23,557 bases of DNA from an uncultured Bacilli bacterium. Lineage in GTDB: Bacteria > Bacillota_I > Bacilli_A > RF39 > UBA660. The DNA lies in the NCBI GenBank assembly GCA_910578855.1, contig CAJTRV010000022.1:1-23557 (forward strand). Direction: 5' to 3'. Positions 1 through 7,161 of this stretch are shown one piece after another; positions within the stretch are counted from its first letter, which is position 1; the number at the start of each line of letters is the position of its first letter. A model generated the notes under the pieces. It made no database searches and had not been told where the DNA came from. It was given only the letters and a program-made list of their open reading frames with translations. The translations under genes were made by a program, and so were the position numbers.

Positions 1-54
1 AAAAAGACTACTGGTATACTTTACAGTAATCTTTGTATACTTTTTCAGCAGTCT
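1..54 (-). terminator. Possible leftward terminator hairpin with a two-part stem
   Basis: Read on the minus strand, bases 54-46 pair with 13-5 (nine positions, one mismatch), and two GTATAC copies (14-19 and 35-40), which are self-complementary, can extend the stem inside it. The minus strand then runs into five T (bases 5-1). This would end a gene transcribed leftward. However, I see no supported minus-strand gene to its right before tagO, so the role is uncertain. The two GTATACTTT copies are 21 bp apart and could instead be protein-binding half-sites. Confidence 0.3.
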
Positions 55-192
55 CAAAAAAGACCAATCTTTTTTGAATCATCTTTCATTTTGGGTAGAA
101 AAGTGTAATCTATTATGATTGCCTCCTTTAAATTGGTTCATAATAACAAATAAACGAACTCTACTTATTTTTTAGAAAAAAGAGCGGAAATA

Positions 193-201
193 TGATATAC
201 T
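193..201 (+). promoter_or_regulatory. Extended -10 promoter for the tagO-like gene
   Basis: TGA followed by TATACT (196-201) forms an extended -10. A weak TTTAGA (171-176) lies 19 bp upstream as a poor -35. Transcription from about 208 would give a leader of about 67 nt, longer than at most genes here. No known riboswitch structure was recognised in bases 55-274. Confidence 0.5.
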
Positions 202-274
202 TTGTATAGGGAAAATTTGTCGAATAAGAAGTTATTTGATGATCAAAAAATGTAGTAGATAGAATGGTGGTCAC

Positions 275-1381
275 ATGGAACAAGAAATTATAACTGAAAT
301 TATATACATGGTACTAACAACATTTTTATTTGTTGTCTTTGCCATTCCCTATATTCGAAAAATTGCAATTCATGTTGGTGCGATGGATGTGCCTAATAAG
401 CGAAAAATTCATAAAAAACCGATGCCACGACTTGGAGGATTAGGAATCTTTTTTGGTTTTTTATTGGGATATATGATTTTTGGAACTCATAGTGCAATTA
501 TGAATTCTATTTTAATTAGTAGTTTTATTGTTATTATTGTCGGGGTAATTGATGATATTAATCCGGTGAAAGCCAATGTTAAATTTGTGGGTCAATTAAT
601 TGCTGCGAGTATTATTGTTTTCTATGGAAATATTATATTAAAAGATATTAGTGCTTTTGGTATTTATATTGATTTTGGTATTTTTGCCATTCCTTTAACA
701 ATATTTTTTATCCTCGGTTGTATTAATTGTATGAATCTTATCGATGGGATGGATGGATTAGCGGCTGGTATTAGTGTGATCTATTTTTTGACAATTGGAA
801 TTATTGCGGTGATTCAACAGAAATTTGGATTAGATTTTGTGTTAACCTTTGTCATGCTAGGATCGACACTTGGGTTTTTAGTTCATAATTTTTATCCTGC
901 TAGTATTTTTATGGGTGATTCAGGATCGATGTTTCTCGGACTTATTATATCAGTAATTGCGTTACTTGGATTTAAAAATGTAACTATGACCTCTATTATC
1001 ATTCCTTTATTGTTATTAATGATTCCCATCTCTGATACTCTATTTGCAATCTTAAGACGACTTTTAAAAGGAGAGAGTATTTCTAAACCTGATAAATTTC
1101 ATATTCATCATCAGTTGTTAAATCGTAACTTTTCCCAACGAACGACGGTTATTATTATTTATGTCATAAATTTGTTATTTTCTTTGGCGAGTATTCTCTA
1201 TATATTAAAAGATCGCCAACTTGGATATATCGTATATGCGGTTTTATTTGTTATCGTTACCTTGTTCATCCTAAAAACTAATGTTGTTGTTGATCAAGAA
1301 GTGATGAAGCGCCGATTTCGGTCTAAATTTTTGAAACGTCAAGAAAAAAAGAAAAAAAGTTTTCAAGGAAGGCAAAAATAA
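275..1381 (+). CDS. tagO: Undecaprenyl-phosphate GlcNAc-1-phosphate transferase (TagO/WecA type)
   Basis: This integral membrane enzyme of the MraY/WecA family transfers a sugar-1-phosphate, probably GlcNAc-1-P, from UDP onto undecaprenyl phosphate. That is the first step of teichoic-acid or other wall-polymer synthesis. The 368 residues contain about ten hydrophobic segments. Family motifs are visible: an early Asp pair in GVIDDINP, NCMNLIDGMDGLAAG, GDSGSMFLG and, in the last third, the HIHH signature that separates WecA/TagO enzymes from MraY. The C-terminus is a short Lys/Arg-rich cytoplasmic tail. The start follows a GGTGGT ribosome site at 266-271. The gene stands alone with its own promoter and a terminator that contains its stop codon. 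The tagO or wecA name depends on which polymer is made, which this window does not show. Confidence 0.93.
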   Translation: MEQEIITEIIYMVLTTFLFVVFAIPYIRKIAIHVGAMDVPNKRKIHKKPMPRLGGLGIFFGFLLGYMIFGTHSAIMNSILISSFIVIIVGVIDDINPVKANVKFVGQLIAASIIVFYGNIILKDISAFGIYIDFGIFAIPLTIFFILGCINCMNLIDGMDGLAAGISVIYFLTIGIIAVIQQKFGLDFVLTFVMLGSTLGFLVHNFYPASIFMGDSGSMFLGLIISVIALLGFKNVTMTSIIIPLLLLMIPISDTLFAILRRLLKGESISKPDKFHIHHQLLNRNFSQRTTVIIIYVINLLFSLASILYILKDRQLGYIVYAVLFVIVTLFILKTNVVVDQEVMKRRFRSKFLKRQEKKKKSFQGRQK

Positions 1382-1396
1382 TACCTTCCTTTTTAT
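1365..1396 (+). terminator. Intrinsic terminator of the tagO-like gene
   Basis: AAGGAAGG (1365-1372) pairs with CCTTCCTT (1384-1391) around an 11-nt loop and is followed by a T-rich run. The stop codon (1379-1381) lies in the loop, so the terminator is nested in the end of the gene. Confidence 0.85.
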
Positions 1397-1414
1397 ATTT
1401 TTAAAAATATTGTT

Positions 1415-1432
1415 CATACTAACAATGGTGAT
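1415..1432 (+). promoter_or_regulatory. -10 box and 5'-terminal ribosome site of the DUF421 gene
   Basis: CATACT (1415-1420), a 6-nt gap, then GGTGAT (1427-1432) and ATG at 1436. If transcription starts 6-7 nt after the -10, the mRNA begins at the Shine-Dalgarno itself. There is no good -35. Confidence 0.45.
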
Positions 1433-1435
1433 AAT

Positions 1436-2182
1436 ATGCAGGAAATATTTGAAAATATTGTAGATACCAACTATATGGAAGTAATGGATGTTGTAATCCG
1501 AAGTTTGATTTCCCTAATTACATTATTTTTAGTAACTAAAATGTTAGGGAAAAAACAAGTATCGCAATTAAGTTTATTTGATTATGTCATTGGAATTTCT
1601 ATTGGTAACTTTGCGGCCGAAATGACAATTAATGTTGATTCCCAGTATATGAATGGAATTGTATCAGTCGTTATTTTTGGTTTGGTTGCCTATATTGTTT
1701 CGATTGGAACAATGAAAAGTATTTGGATGCGTCGTTATTTTATGGGGACACCGACTATTATGATTCAAAATGGAAAACTACTAGAAGCCAATATGAAAAA
1801 AGTTCATTTTGATGTCAATGATCTATTAGAAGAATGTCGTGGCAATGGGTACTTTGATTTAAGTGAAATTGAATATGCGATTATGGAAGCCAATGGAACA
1901 TTGAGTATTTTACCAAAGGCCGAGTATAAACCGCTGACAGTAAAAGACATGCAAGTAAAGAAGGAAAAACAGGGACTCTGTGCCAATGTTGTTATTGATG
2001 GAAAATTGATGCCAAATAATTTAAAAAATATAAACAAAGATAAAAAATGGTTGATGCAACAATTAAAAGTAAAGGGATATCAAGAATTGGATAATATCTT
2101 ATTAGCGACGATTGATGTCAATGATAAAGTAACTATTTTTGAACGAAATACTGAAGCAGAAATAAAAGATGTTTTAGAGTAG
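1436..2182 (+). CDS. DUF421 (YetF-like) membrane protein
   Basis: A 248-residue protein of the DUF421/YetF family. It has three hydrophobic segments in about the first 100 residues, with the conserved region KKQVSQLSLFDYVIGISIGN. A soluble C-terminal domain follows with the family pattern GTPTIMIQNGKLLEANMKK, then ECRGNGYFDLSEIEYAIMEANG and a KPLTVKDM segment. The biochemical function is unknown. In some Bacillus strains a DUF421 protein encoded with spoVA genes (2Duf) affects the spore inner membrane. This organism makes spores, but no spoVA gene is nearby, so that link is only a possibility. No terminator separates it from the Nudix gene 43 bp downstream, so read-through is likely in addition to that gene's own -10. 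Confidence 0.9.
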   Translation: MQEIFENIVDTNYMEVMDVVIRSLISLITLFLVTKMLGKKQVSQLSLFDYVIGISIGNFAAEMTINVDSQYMNGIVSVVIFGLVAYIVSIGTMKSIWMRRYFMGTPTIMIQNGKLLEANMKKVHFDVNDLLEECRGNGYFDLSEIEYAIMEANGTLSILPKAEYKPLTVKDMQVKKEKQGLCANVVIDGKLMPNNLKNINKDKKWLMQQLKVKGYQELDNILLATIDVNDKVTIFERNTEAEIKDVLE

Positions 2183-2199
2183 CTTTTTATATTAATATT

Positions 2200-2222
2200 T
2201 GGTATACTCATGAATGGGTGAT
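2200..2222 (+). promoter_or_regulatory. Extended -10 and ribosome site of the first Nudix gene
   Basis: TGG-TATACT (2200-2208) is an extended -10 and GGGTGAT (2216-2222) sits just after the expected transcription start. This decides for the ATG at 2226. The in-frame ATG at 2214 would lie upstream of the ribosome site and at the predicted 5' end. Confidence 0.55.
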
Positions 2223-2225
2223 AAT

Positions 2226-2666
2226 ATGACACATGTATGTGCATCTGTAATTGTAATTGATCCAGTAGAATATAAAATTTTATTGGTTCATCATAAAAAA
2301 CTTAAGAAATGGGTCCAACCAGGTGGCCATATTGAGGAACATGAAGATCCTGAGAGCGCCGCGATTCGCGAAGTATATGAAGAGACGGGATTAGAAATAG
2401 AATTATTGGGAGAACGCTTTCCAACCGCTCATGACTTTATTCGTCCCTTGGGAATTCAACGAACAGTTAAGGAAAACCAAGATGTTTATATTAGTATTAT
2501 TTATCCAGGAATTCCTCGCTATGAAAAACGGGTTGAATTGAATTGGGAAGAATCCAATAGTATAGGTTGGTTTACGAGAGAAGAGCTTAATCATATCGAT
2601 GTTTTTGATGACATTTTGGTAAGTTATGATTATGTAATAAAACATTATTTTAATAAAACAAACTAA
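2226..2666 (+). CDS. Nudix hydrolase
   Basis: A 146-residue Nudix-family pyrophosphohydrolase, acting on a nucleoside diphosphate linked to some moiety X. The Nudix box is complete: GGHIEEHEDPESAAIREVYEETGLEIEL has the conserved G, the first E, and the REVYEETG metal-binding core. The start is placed at 2226, four codons inside a longer frame, because GGGTGAT is spaced correctly for it. An extended -10 directly upstream would give an almost leaderless mRNA. Substrate cannot be predicted from the box. It shares the family but little outside the motif with the second Nudix protein at 6561. A clear terminator follows it. Confidence 0.9.
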   Translation: MTHVCASVIVIDPVEYKILLVHHKKLKKWVQPGGHIEEHEDPESAAIREVYEETGLEIELLGERFPTAHDFIRPLGIQRTVKENQDVYISIIYPGIPRYEKRVELNWEESNSIGWFTREELNHIDVFDDILVSYDYVIKHYFNKTN

Positions 2667-2667
2667 G

Positions 2668-2695
2668 AAAAGAATCTATTTTTAGATTTTTTTTT
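2668..2695 (+). terminator. Intrinsic terminator after the first Nudix gene
   Basis: AATCTA (2673-2678) and TAGATT (2683-2688) pair around TTTT. The stem is extended by A:T and G:U pairs and followed by a T run to 2695. Confidence 0.85.
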
Positions 2696-2700
2696 ATACA

Positions 2701-2730
2701 TTGATAAAGTACCATGATTTCTGTTATGAT
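2701..2730 (+). promoter_or_regulatory. Promoter-like element with no ORF behind it
   Basis: TTGATA (2701-2706), an 18-bp spacer, and TATGAT (2725-2730) make a reasonable vegetative promoter just after a terminator. The region 2731-2938 has no coding frame that I can support. It is AT-rich, with a CTACTG...CAGTAG inverted repeat at its right end that overlaps the typA -35. It could drive a small RNA or a long alternative typA leader. Confidence 0.35.
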
Positions 2731-2938
2731 TGGATTAGTAAGGACATACTTTTTTAATTCATCTTTAAAATATACAATCATATTTTACTAAATAAGTTGA
2801 AACTATTATTCTGGTAAATTCTTGTTTTTAGGTGATCCATTTATAGAACTTAGTATTTAATTGTAGAGAATATAGTTGATTTTATATTGGAACACTACTG
2901 AAAAAAAGGCTTAAACCGGATTTCTTCATTATTTTTAG

Positions 2939-2968
2939 TTTACAGTAGAATAAAATATATGATATAAT
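2939..2968 (+). promoter_or_regulatory. typA promoter
   Basis: TTTACA (2939-2944), 18 bp, then TGA-TATAAT (2960-2968), an extended -10. Transcription would start near 2975, followed by the ribosome site GAGGAAG (2979-2984, within the TTGAGGAAG stretch) and ATG at 2992. Confidence 0.75.
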
Positions 2969-2991
2969 AAGCCAGTTGAGGAAGTGTATAA

Positions 2992-4803
2992 ATGAAAAAT
3001 ATGAGAAATATTGCCATTATTGCCCACGTTGACCATGGGAAAACAACATTGGTAGATAAGATGTTAAAAATGTCAGGGTCATTTCGGGAGAACGAAGATG
3101 TTAGCGGATTATCGATGGATTCTAATGCGATTGAACGCGAACGTGGAATCACGATTTTAGCTAAAACCACCGCGATTGATTATAAGGGGACCCATATTAA
3201 TATTTTGGATACTCCTGGTCATGCTGACTTTGGTGGTGAAGTGGAACGAATTATGAACATGGTAGATGGTGTTCTTTTAGTAGTGGATGCTTATGAGGGA
3301 ACCATGCCTCAGACTCGTTTTGTGCTAAAAAAAGCCTTAGAAGCTGGTGTTATTCCGATTGTCGTTGTCAATAAAATTGATAAACCAGCCGCTCGTCCCC
3401 AAGAAGTGGTGGATGAAGTAATGGATTTGTTTATTGAATTAGGTGCAGATCTAGAGCAACTAGACTTTCCTGTTATCTATGCTTCAGCTTTATCGGGTAC
3501 TACAAGTTTAGATCCTGATGTTAGTACTCAAAAAGAGACGATGGATCCAATCTTGGATATGATTCTTGAACATATCCCAGCTCCTGATGTAACCCTTGAG
3601 GGTGGATTCCAGTTACAACCAGCATTATTAGATTATAATGATTTCGTTGGAAGAATTGGAATTGGTCTTGTCAAAAGAGGACAAATAAAAGTAAATGAGA
3701 TGGTATCGTGTATTCGCTTAGACGGAACGATAAAACAATTTCGTATTCAAAAAATGTTTGGTTATACTGGATATAATCGAATTGAGATTTCTGAAGCTCA
3801 AGCAGGTGATATTGTAGCCATAGCTGGATTACCGGATATTGAAGTTGGGGAAACCGTTTGTACGGTCGGTCAGGAAGAAGCATTACCACATTTACGTGTA
3901 GATGAGCCAACTCTGCAAATGACTTTTGGGGTAAATACGTCGCCATTTGTTGGAAGAGAGGGAAAAATATTAACAGCTCGTAAAATTGAAGAACGTTTAT
4001 TTAAGGAAACAGAACGAGATGTTAGTTTAAAAGTAAAACCAAATGATTCCGAATCATTTATTGTTTCCGGAAGAGGTGAACTACATTTATCTATTTTAAT
4101 TGAAAATATGCGCCGTGAAGGCTTTGAATTACAAGTATCTAAGCCTGAGGTAATTATTAAAGAGATCGATGGTGTAAAATGTGAACCATTTGAAGATGTT
4201 CAAATCGATGTCCCTGAGGAATATGTTGGTAGCGTTATCGAAGCATTAGGAAATCGCGAAGGGGCCATGGAGAATATGGTAAACCATGATGGTCAAGTTC
4301 GTTTAAATTATGTTATTCCATCACGAGGATTGATCGGATTCTCTACAGAGTTTATGACGATGACCAAAGGATATGGAATGATTAACCATACGTTTAAGGA
4401 ATATCGAAAAATGGCATCAAAAATGGTTGGGGAACGAAAATTAGGTGTTTTGGTTTCAATGGAAAATGGTAAAGCAACAGCTTATGCCTTAGGAAAACTT
4501 GAAGACCGTGGAATTATGTTCGTTGAACCTGGAACTGAAGTATATGAAGGAATGATTGTTGGAGAACATTCTCAGGATAATGATTTAGCAATTAATGTTG
4601 TGCAAGGTAAAAAATTAACCAATACCCGAGCGAGTGGAAGTGATCATACTGTTGTTTTAAAGCGTCCACGGATTATGACATTAGAGGCATGTTTAGATTA
4701 TATCAATAGTGATGAACTACTAGAAGTAACTCCACTAAATTTCCGCTTACGTAAAAAAATATTAAATACCAATGAACGTAAAAAAAGAGATGCTAGAAAA
4801 TAG
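2992..4803 (+). CDS. typA: Translational GTPase TypA/BipA
   Basis: TypA/BipA is an elongation-factor-like GTPase that binds the 70S ribosome near the EF-G site and helps 50S assembly and growth under stress such as cold. The 603-residue length is normal for the family. G motifs appear in order: AHVDHGKTT (residues 11-19), the ERERGITI switch region, DTPGHADFGGE, NKIDKP and the SAL motif. The elongation-factor domain 2 barrel, domain III (with RGELHLSILIENMRREGFE) and domain V follow. The C-terminal domain specific to the family carries SRGLIGFSTEFMT and a basic tail. The gene is monocistronic with a strong promoter. I could not find a convincing intrinsic terminator directly after it. Confidence 0.98.
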   Translation: MKNMRNIAIIAHVDHGKTTLVDKMLKMSGSFRENEDVSGLSMDSNAIERERGITILAKTTAIDYKGTHINILDTPGHADFGGEVERIMNMVDGVLLVVDAYEGTMPQTRFVLKKALEAGVIPIVVVNKIDKPAARPQEVVDEVMDLFIELGADLEQLDFPVIYASALSGTTSLDPDVSTQKETMDPILDMILEHIPAPDVTLEGGFQLQPALLDYNDFVGRIGIGLVKRGQIKVNEMVSCIRLDGTIKQFRIQKMFGYTGYNRIEISEAQAGDIVAIAGLPDIEVGETVCTVGQEEALPHLRVDEPTLQMTFGVNTSPFVGREGKILTARKIEERLFKETERDVSLKVKPNDSESFIVSGRGELHLSILIENMRREGFELQVSKPEVIIKEIDGVKCEPFEDVQIDVPEEYVGSVIEALGNREGAMENMVNHDGQVRLNYVIPSRGLIGFSTEFMTMTKGYGMINHTFKEYRKMASKMVGERKLGVLVSMENGKATAYALGKLEDRGIMFVEPGTEVYEGMIVGEHSQDNDLAINVVQGKKLTNTRASGSDHTVVLKRPRIMTLEACLDYINSDELLEVTPLNFRLRKKILNTNERKKRDARK

Positions 4804-4817
4804 TACATATAACAATG

Positions 4818-4931
4818 TTAAAAGAAACGATAATTAGTAACTTCTAAATTTCTGGTATATTTCCTGTAGTGTTTCGGATTTATATTTTCTTTATCATGTT
4901 TAGAAAGGTATTTGGTGGCTTTTCTCTCCAT
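4818..4931 (-). CDS. Possible 37-residue basic protein
   Basis: A short minus-strand frame starting ATG at 4931 and ending TAA at 4818-4820, convergent with typA. It would encode a basic, Tyr/Lys/Arg-rich peptide beginning MERKATKYLSKHDKENIN. In favour of it: AAAGGA sits 8 nt before the ATG, and TTAACA...TATTAA lie upstream at promoter-like spacing. The composition also looks protein-like, not random for AT-rich DNA. I recognise no family. It may equally be a chance frame in the 212-bp gap. Confidence 0.35.
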   Translation of the reverse strand: MERKATKYLSKHDKENINPKHYRKYTRNLEVTNYRFF

Positions 4932-5015
4932 AGACCTATTCCTTTCTATTTATTTTAATACTAATATTTGCTATTTTGTTAATATAAGACCAAATTATGG
5001 ATATTGAGGTGATTT

Positions 5016-5231
5016 ATGGAGATAACAAAACAAGAATTATTCATAATCTTATTTTTTGTAATTTTATCATTAATCAGTGAATTAGTCTGTTATTTGTATT
5101 TCGATAATGTAAATGTTTATATTAAAGTTGTGCTTATTTGCTGTAATTTAGTACCCCTGTTTGGCTTGTGGATATATTTAAAAAAAAGGGATTCTATAAC
5201 AAATAGGCTTATGATAAAAAAATACTGCTAA
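5016..5231 (+). CDS. Small membrane protein with two helices
   Basis: A 71-residue protein with two hydrophobic helices (about residues 8-28 and 34-53) separated by a short acidic/polar turn (FDNVNVY), and a basic C-terminus (KKRDSITNRLMIKKYC). This suggests both ends are cytoplasmic. The start is preceded by GAGGTGATTT, a good extended ribosome site. It stands alone and is closed by a strong terminator that contains its stop codon. I recognise no family and assign no function. Confidence 0.65.
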   Translation: MEITKQELFIILFFVILSLISELVCYLYFDNVNVYIKVVLICCNLVPLFGLWIYLKKRDSITNRLMIKKYC

Positions 5232-5248
5232 CAAAGGCAGTATTTTTT
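5217..5248 (+). terminator. Strong terminator of the small membrane protein gene
   Basis: AAAAAATACTGC (5217-5228) pairs perfectly with GCAGTATTTTTT (5237-5248) around an 8-nt loop that begins with the stop codon TAA (5229-5231). Because the lower stem is A on one side and T on the other, it may also work leftward. Confidence 0.9.
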
Positions 5249-5253
5249 AATAT

Positions 5254-5446
5254 TTATAAGGAATTTTTGACAACTTCTTCGTCAAAAAAATACATAATTT
5301 TGACATCTAATACATCAGCAAACTGTTTTAATGTATCAATAGAAATTGTTTGATAAGTATCTGATTCTAATTTTGAAACAAAATTTTCACTCAGTAATAG
5401 TTTTTCTGCTAGTTCTATTTTCTCATATTATTTCATACAATTTCAT
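5254..5446 (-). pseudogene. Decayed XRE-family helix-turn-helix regulator
   Basis: Minus-strand bases 5427-5256 read as the second half of an XRE/Cro-CI DNA-binding domain: EKIELAEKLLLSENFVSKLE (with LAEKL and the recognition helix), then TLKQFADVLDVKIMYFFDEE and stop. The frame is closed upstream by TAA (5428-5430). A start-like MKLYEII lies in another frame from 5446, which looks like a normal XRE N-terminus that has lost about ten residues and shifted frame. No intact start with a ribosome site exists. It is divergent from the intact XRE gene at 5490, and the start codon touches the palindrome between them. This looks like a once paired regulator now inactive. Confidence 0.7.
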
Positions 5447-5486
5447 GGACTAATAGTCCATAATATGATATACTAAATATGGTGAT
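5445..5486 (+). promoter_or_regulatory. XRE promoter with palindromic operator over the -35
   Basis: A perfect inverted repeat, ATGGACT-AAT-AGTCCAT (5445-5461), covers the -35 (TGGACT, 5446-5451). The -10 is TGA-TATACT (5466-5474), 17 bp downstream. GGTGAT follows 6 nt later at 5481-5486 and ATG at 5490. This is a natural site for autorepression by the downstream XRE protein or, formerly, by the decayed divergent one. Confidence 0.65.
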
Positions 5487-5489
5487 TGT

Positions 5490-5693
5490 ATGTATGAGAT
5501 AAGTAATTTAAAGAAATTGAGGTTAATGCATCATTTAACTGTTTATCAAATGGCATCACAAATTCGTGTAACTCCTGCGTTTTACTCCCAAATTGAAAAT
5601 AAGAAACGTCGTTTATTTTATGATGTTGCCATTAAAATTGCTGCTGTTTTTAATATGAGACCAGATGAATTATTTTATACAAAAGAAACGTGA
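5490..5693 (+). CDS. Small XRE-family transcriptional regulator
   Basis: A 67-residue stand-alone helix-turn-helix protein of the XRE/Cro family. It has LKKLRLMHHLTVYQMASQIRVTPAFYSQIENKKRRLFYDVAIKIAAVFNMRPDELF: helix 1, the LTVYQMASQI scaffold helix, a recognition helix (TPAFYSQIENKKR) and the C-terminal helices ending in the common PDELF. No sensor or dimerisation domain follows. The start is fixed by GGTGAT at 5481-5486. It probably binds the 17-bp palindrome over its own -35. A terminator overlaps its stop, so it is expressed apart from ucpA. Targets other than its own promoter are unknown. Confidence 0.88.
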   Translation: MYEISNLKKLRLMHHLTVYQMASQIRVTPAFYSQIENKKRRLFYDVAIKIAAVFNMRPDELFYTKET

Positions 5694-5703
5694 GATTTCT
5701 TTT
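5681..5703 (+). terminator. Terminator overlapping the XRE stop codon
   Basis: AAAAGAAA (5681-5688) and TTTCTTTT (5696-5703) pair around a 7-nt loop that includes the TGA stop (5691-5693). The right arm also serves as the T run. The stem is AT-rich, so efficiency may be moderate. Confidence 0.6.
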
Positions 5704-5724
5704 TCTTTTATCAGAAATATGTTA

Positions 5725-5743
5725 TGATATGATTGGAGATGAT
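5725..5743 (+). promoter_or_regulatory. ucpA promoter and ribosome site
   Basis: TGA-TATGAT (5725-5733) is an extended -10 without a recognisable -35. GGAGATGAT (5735-5743) immediately follows and decides the ATG at 5747, not the upstream in-frame ATG at 5690 that overlaps the XRE stop. The predicted leader is about 7-12 nt. Confidence 0.5.
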
Positions 5744-5746
5744 AAA

Positions 5747-6535
5747 ATGAAACTAGAAAATAAAGTTGCTATTGTAACAGGTGGAGCCATGGGAAATGGC
5801 GCAGGAATCGTCGATGTGTTTTTAAAATATGGGGCGAAAGTAATTATATTAGACTATTCACCTAAGTTAAAAGAGGTTGTAGAAAAGTATCAAAGAGATA
5901 AAAAGTTGGTTGGTGGATATCTTGTTGATATACGGGATGCGAATAAAGTAAAAGCAATTGTTGATGATATAGCTCGGCGATTTGGTCGAATTGATATTTT
6001 GGTAAATAATGCTGGGGTTGCAAAATTAGAGCCGTTTGAGACAATGACGGATGAGGTAAGAGATTATCATTTTGATATTAATATTAAGGGAACCTGGAAT
6101 GTTACAAAAGCGGTTGTTCCCTATATGAAACGACACCAATATGGAAAAATTGTTAATTTATCTAGTGTTACTGGAAATATGGTTGCTGATCCTGGCGAAG
6201 TTGCTTATGCAACTACCAAAGCTGCTTTAACTGGTTTTACAAAGGGGTTAGCAATGGAAGTAATAAAAGATCATATTACGGTGAATGCGATTTGTCCAGG
6301 TTATATTATGACACCAATGGTAGAAGGAATTGCCAAAGATAGTAATCAACAGGATCCACAAAGTGTTGTAGCTGGAATTGCGGCCGGAATTCCAATGGGG
6401 CGACTCGGAACGATCCATGAATTAGGAGAATTAGCGGCTTTTTTAGCTAGTGATGAGTCGTCGTATATTACAGGTACAAGTGTTGTTATCGATGGAGCAT
6501 CGACGCTTCCAGAAACAATGAGTGTTGGAGTGTAA
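5747..6535 (+). CDS. ucpA: Short-chain dehydrogenase/reductase, UcpA type
   Basis: A 262-residue NAD(P)-dependent oxidoreductase of the classical SDR family. The cofactor motif TGGAMGNGAG is near the N-terminus. LVNNAGVA follows, with the catalytic Ser in NLSSVTG and the YATTK Tyr/Lys pair. The sequence is very like the enterobacterial SDR UcpA as I remember it, including SSVTG-MVADPGE-AYA, VNAICPGYIMTPM, LGELAAFLASDESSYITGT and an ending close to STLPET-SVG. The physiological substrate of UcpA is not settled (furan or other aldehydes/ketones have been suggested), so this is a family call. The aspartate after the second beta strand (LDYSP) suggests NAD over NADP. A Nudix gene follows after 25 bp and is probably co-transcribed. 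Confidence 0.9.
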   Translation: MKLENKVAIVTGGAMGNGAGIVDVFLKYGAKVIILDYSPKLKEVVEKYQRDKKLVGGYLVDIRDANKVKAIVDDIARRFGRIDILVNNAGVAKLEPFETMTDEVRDYHFDINIKGTWNVTKAVVPYMKRHQYGKIVNLSSVTGNMVADPGEVAYATTKAALTGFTKGLAMEVIKDHITVNAICPGYIMTPMVEGIAKDSNQQDPQSVVAGIAAGIPMGRLGTIHELGELAAFLASDESSYITGTSVVIDGASTLPETMSVGV

Positions 6536-6560
6536 TTAAGAATAGAGGGAGTTGGATAAA

Positions 6561-7016
6561 ATGAGTAATAAAAAAAATGTAAGCCATATAGGTGTCTATG
6601 GAATTCTGATCGACAACAATCGAATACTTTTAATTAAAAAAGTAGGAGGACCTTATGATGGAATGTTAGATTTACCAGGTGGGACAATTGAGTTTGGAGA
6701 AGTACCAGAAAAGACTCTGAAAAGAGAAATGTTAGAAGAAACAGGGATCTTGGTGGAAGATTATAAGCTTTTTGATGCTAATTCTGTTGTATTTGAATAT
6801 TCTCATCACGAACAATCAATTTGTATTCATCATTTAGGAATCTTTTATACTATTTTAAATTATGAAAATAATATTCAAACGGATTTAAAAATTGACGAAA
6901 AAAATAATGATTCTAAGGGGTGTCAATTTTATCATATTGAATCTTTACAAAAACATCAACTATCAAAGATTGCCCTTTTAGAACTAGAAAAATTAGGCTA
7001 TCACATTAAAGATTAA
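6561..7016 (+). CDS. Nudix hydrolase, second copy
   Basis: A 151-residue Nudix hydrolase. The box GGTIEFGEVPEKTLKREMLEETGI is complete with its REMLEETG metal-binding core. It is preceded by the typical first strand HIGVYGILIDNNRILLIKK and followed by the ...SICIHHLGIFYTIL strand. The start at 6561 is chosen because AGAGGGAG ends 9 nt before it; an in-frame TTG at 6552 overlaps that site. The gene lies 25 bp after ucpA with no terminator between them, so the dehydrogenase and pyrophosphohydrolase are probably one operon. Pairing with an NAD(P)-dependent enzyme is compatible with dinucleotide or sugar-nucleotide cleanup, but the substrate is unknown. Confidence 0.9.
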   Translation: MSNKKNVSHIGVYGILIDNNRILLIKKVGGPYDGMLDLPGGTIEFGEVPEKTLKREMLEETGILVEDYKLFDANSVVFEYSHHEQSICIHHLGIFYTILNYENNIQTDLKIDEKNNDSKGCQFYHIESLQKHQLSKIALLELEKLGYHIKD

Positions 7017-7044
7017 GAAAAAACTACTTATAAAATAGAAAATA

Positions 7045-7083
7045 AAAAGATATCATAGATATAGTGTCATATGATATTTTTTT
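7045..7083 (+). terminator. Terminator of the ucpA-Nudix operon
   Basis: AAAAAGATATCAT (7045-7057) pairs with ATGATATTTTTT (7072-7083) with one G:U pair, ending in a T run. The A/T arms could also work leftward. Confidence 0.8.
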
Positions 7084-7139
7084 AATAATTTACCATAGAA
7101 TATTCTGTATTTTAATAATTATGGGGAAAAGTATGATAA

Positions 7140-7158
7140 AATACTAGAAGTTGGTGAT
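7140..7158 (+). promoter_or_regulatory. -10 and 5'-terminal ribosome site of the ABC-F gene
   Basis: AATACT (7140-7145) or the overlapping TAAAAT (7137-7142), then GGTGAT (7153-7158) and ATG at 7162. This is the same short-leader layout as at several other genes; the -35 is poor. Confidence 0.4.
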
Positions 7159-7161
7159 ACT

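Noticed and set aside
87..152. Minus-strand 20-residue frame starting MNQFKGGNHNRL, and AAAGGAGG without a start behind it
   Set aside because: It stops after 20 codons, has no ribosome site of its own, and the AAAGGAGG lies inside the frame. No longer frame follows in the spacing expected.
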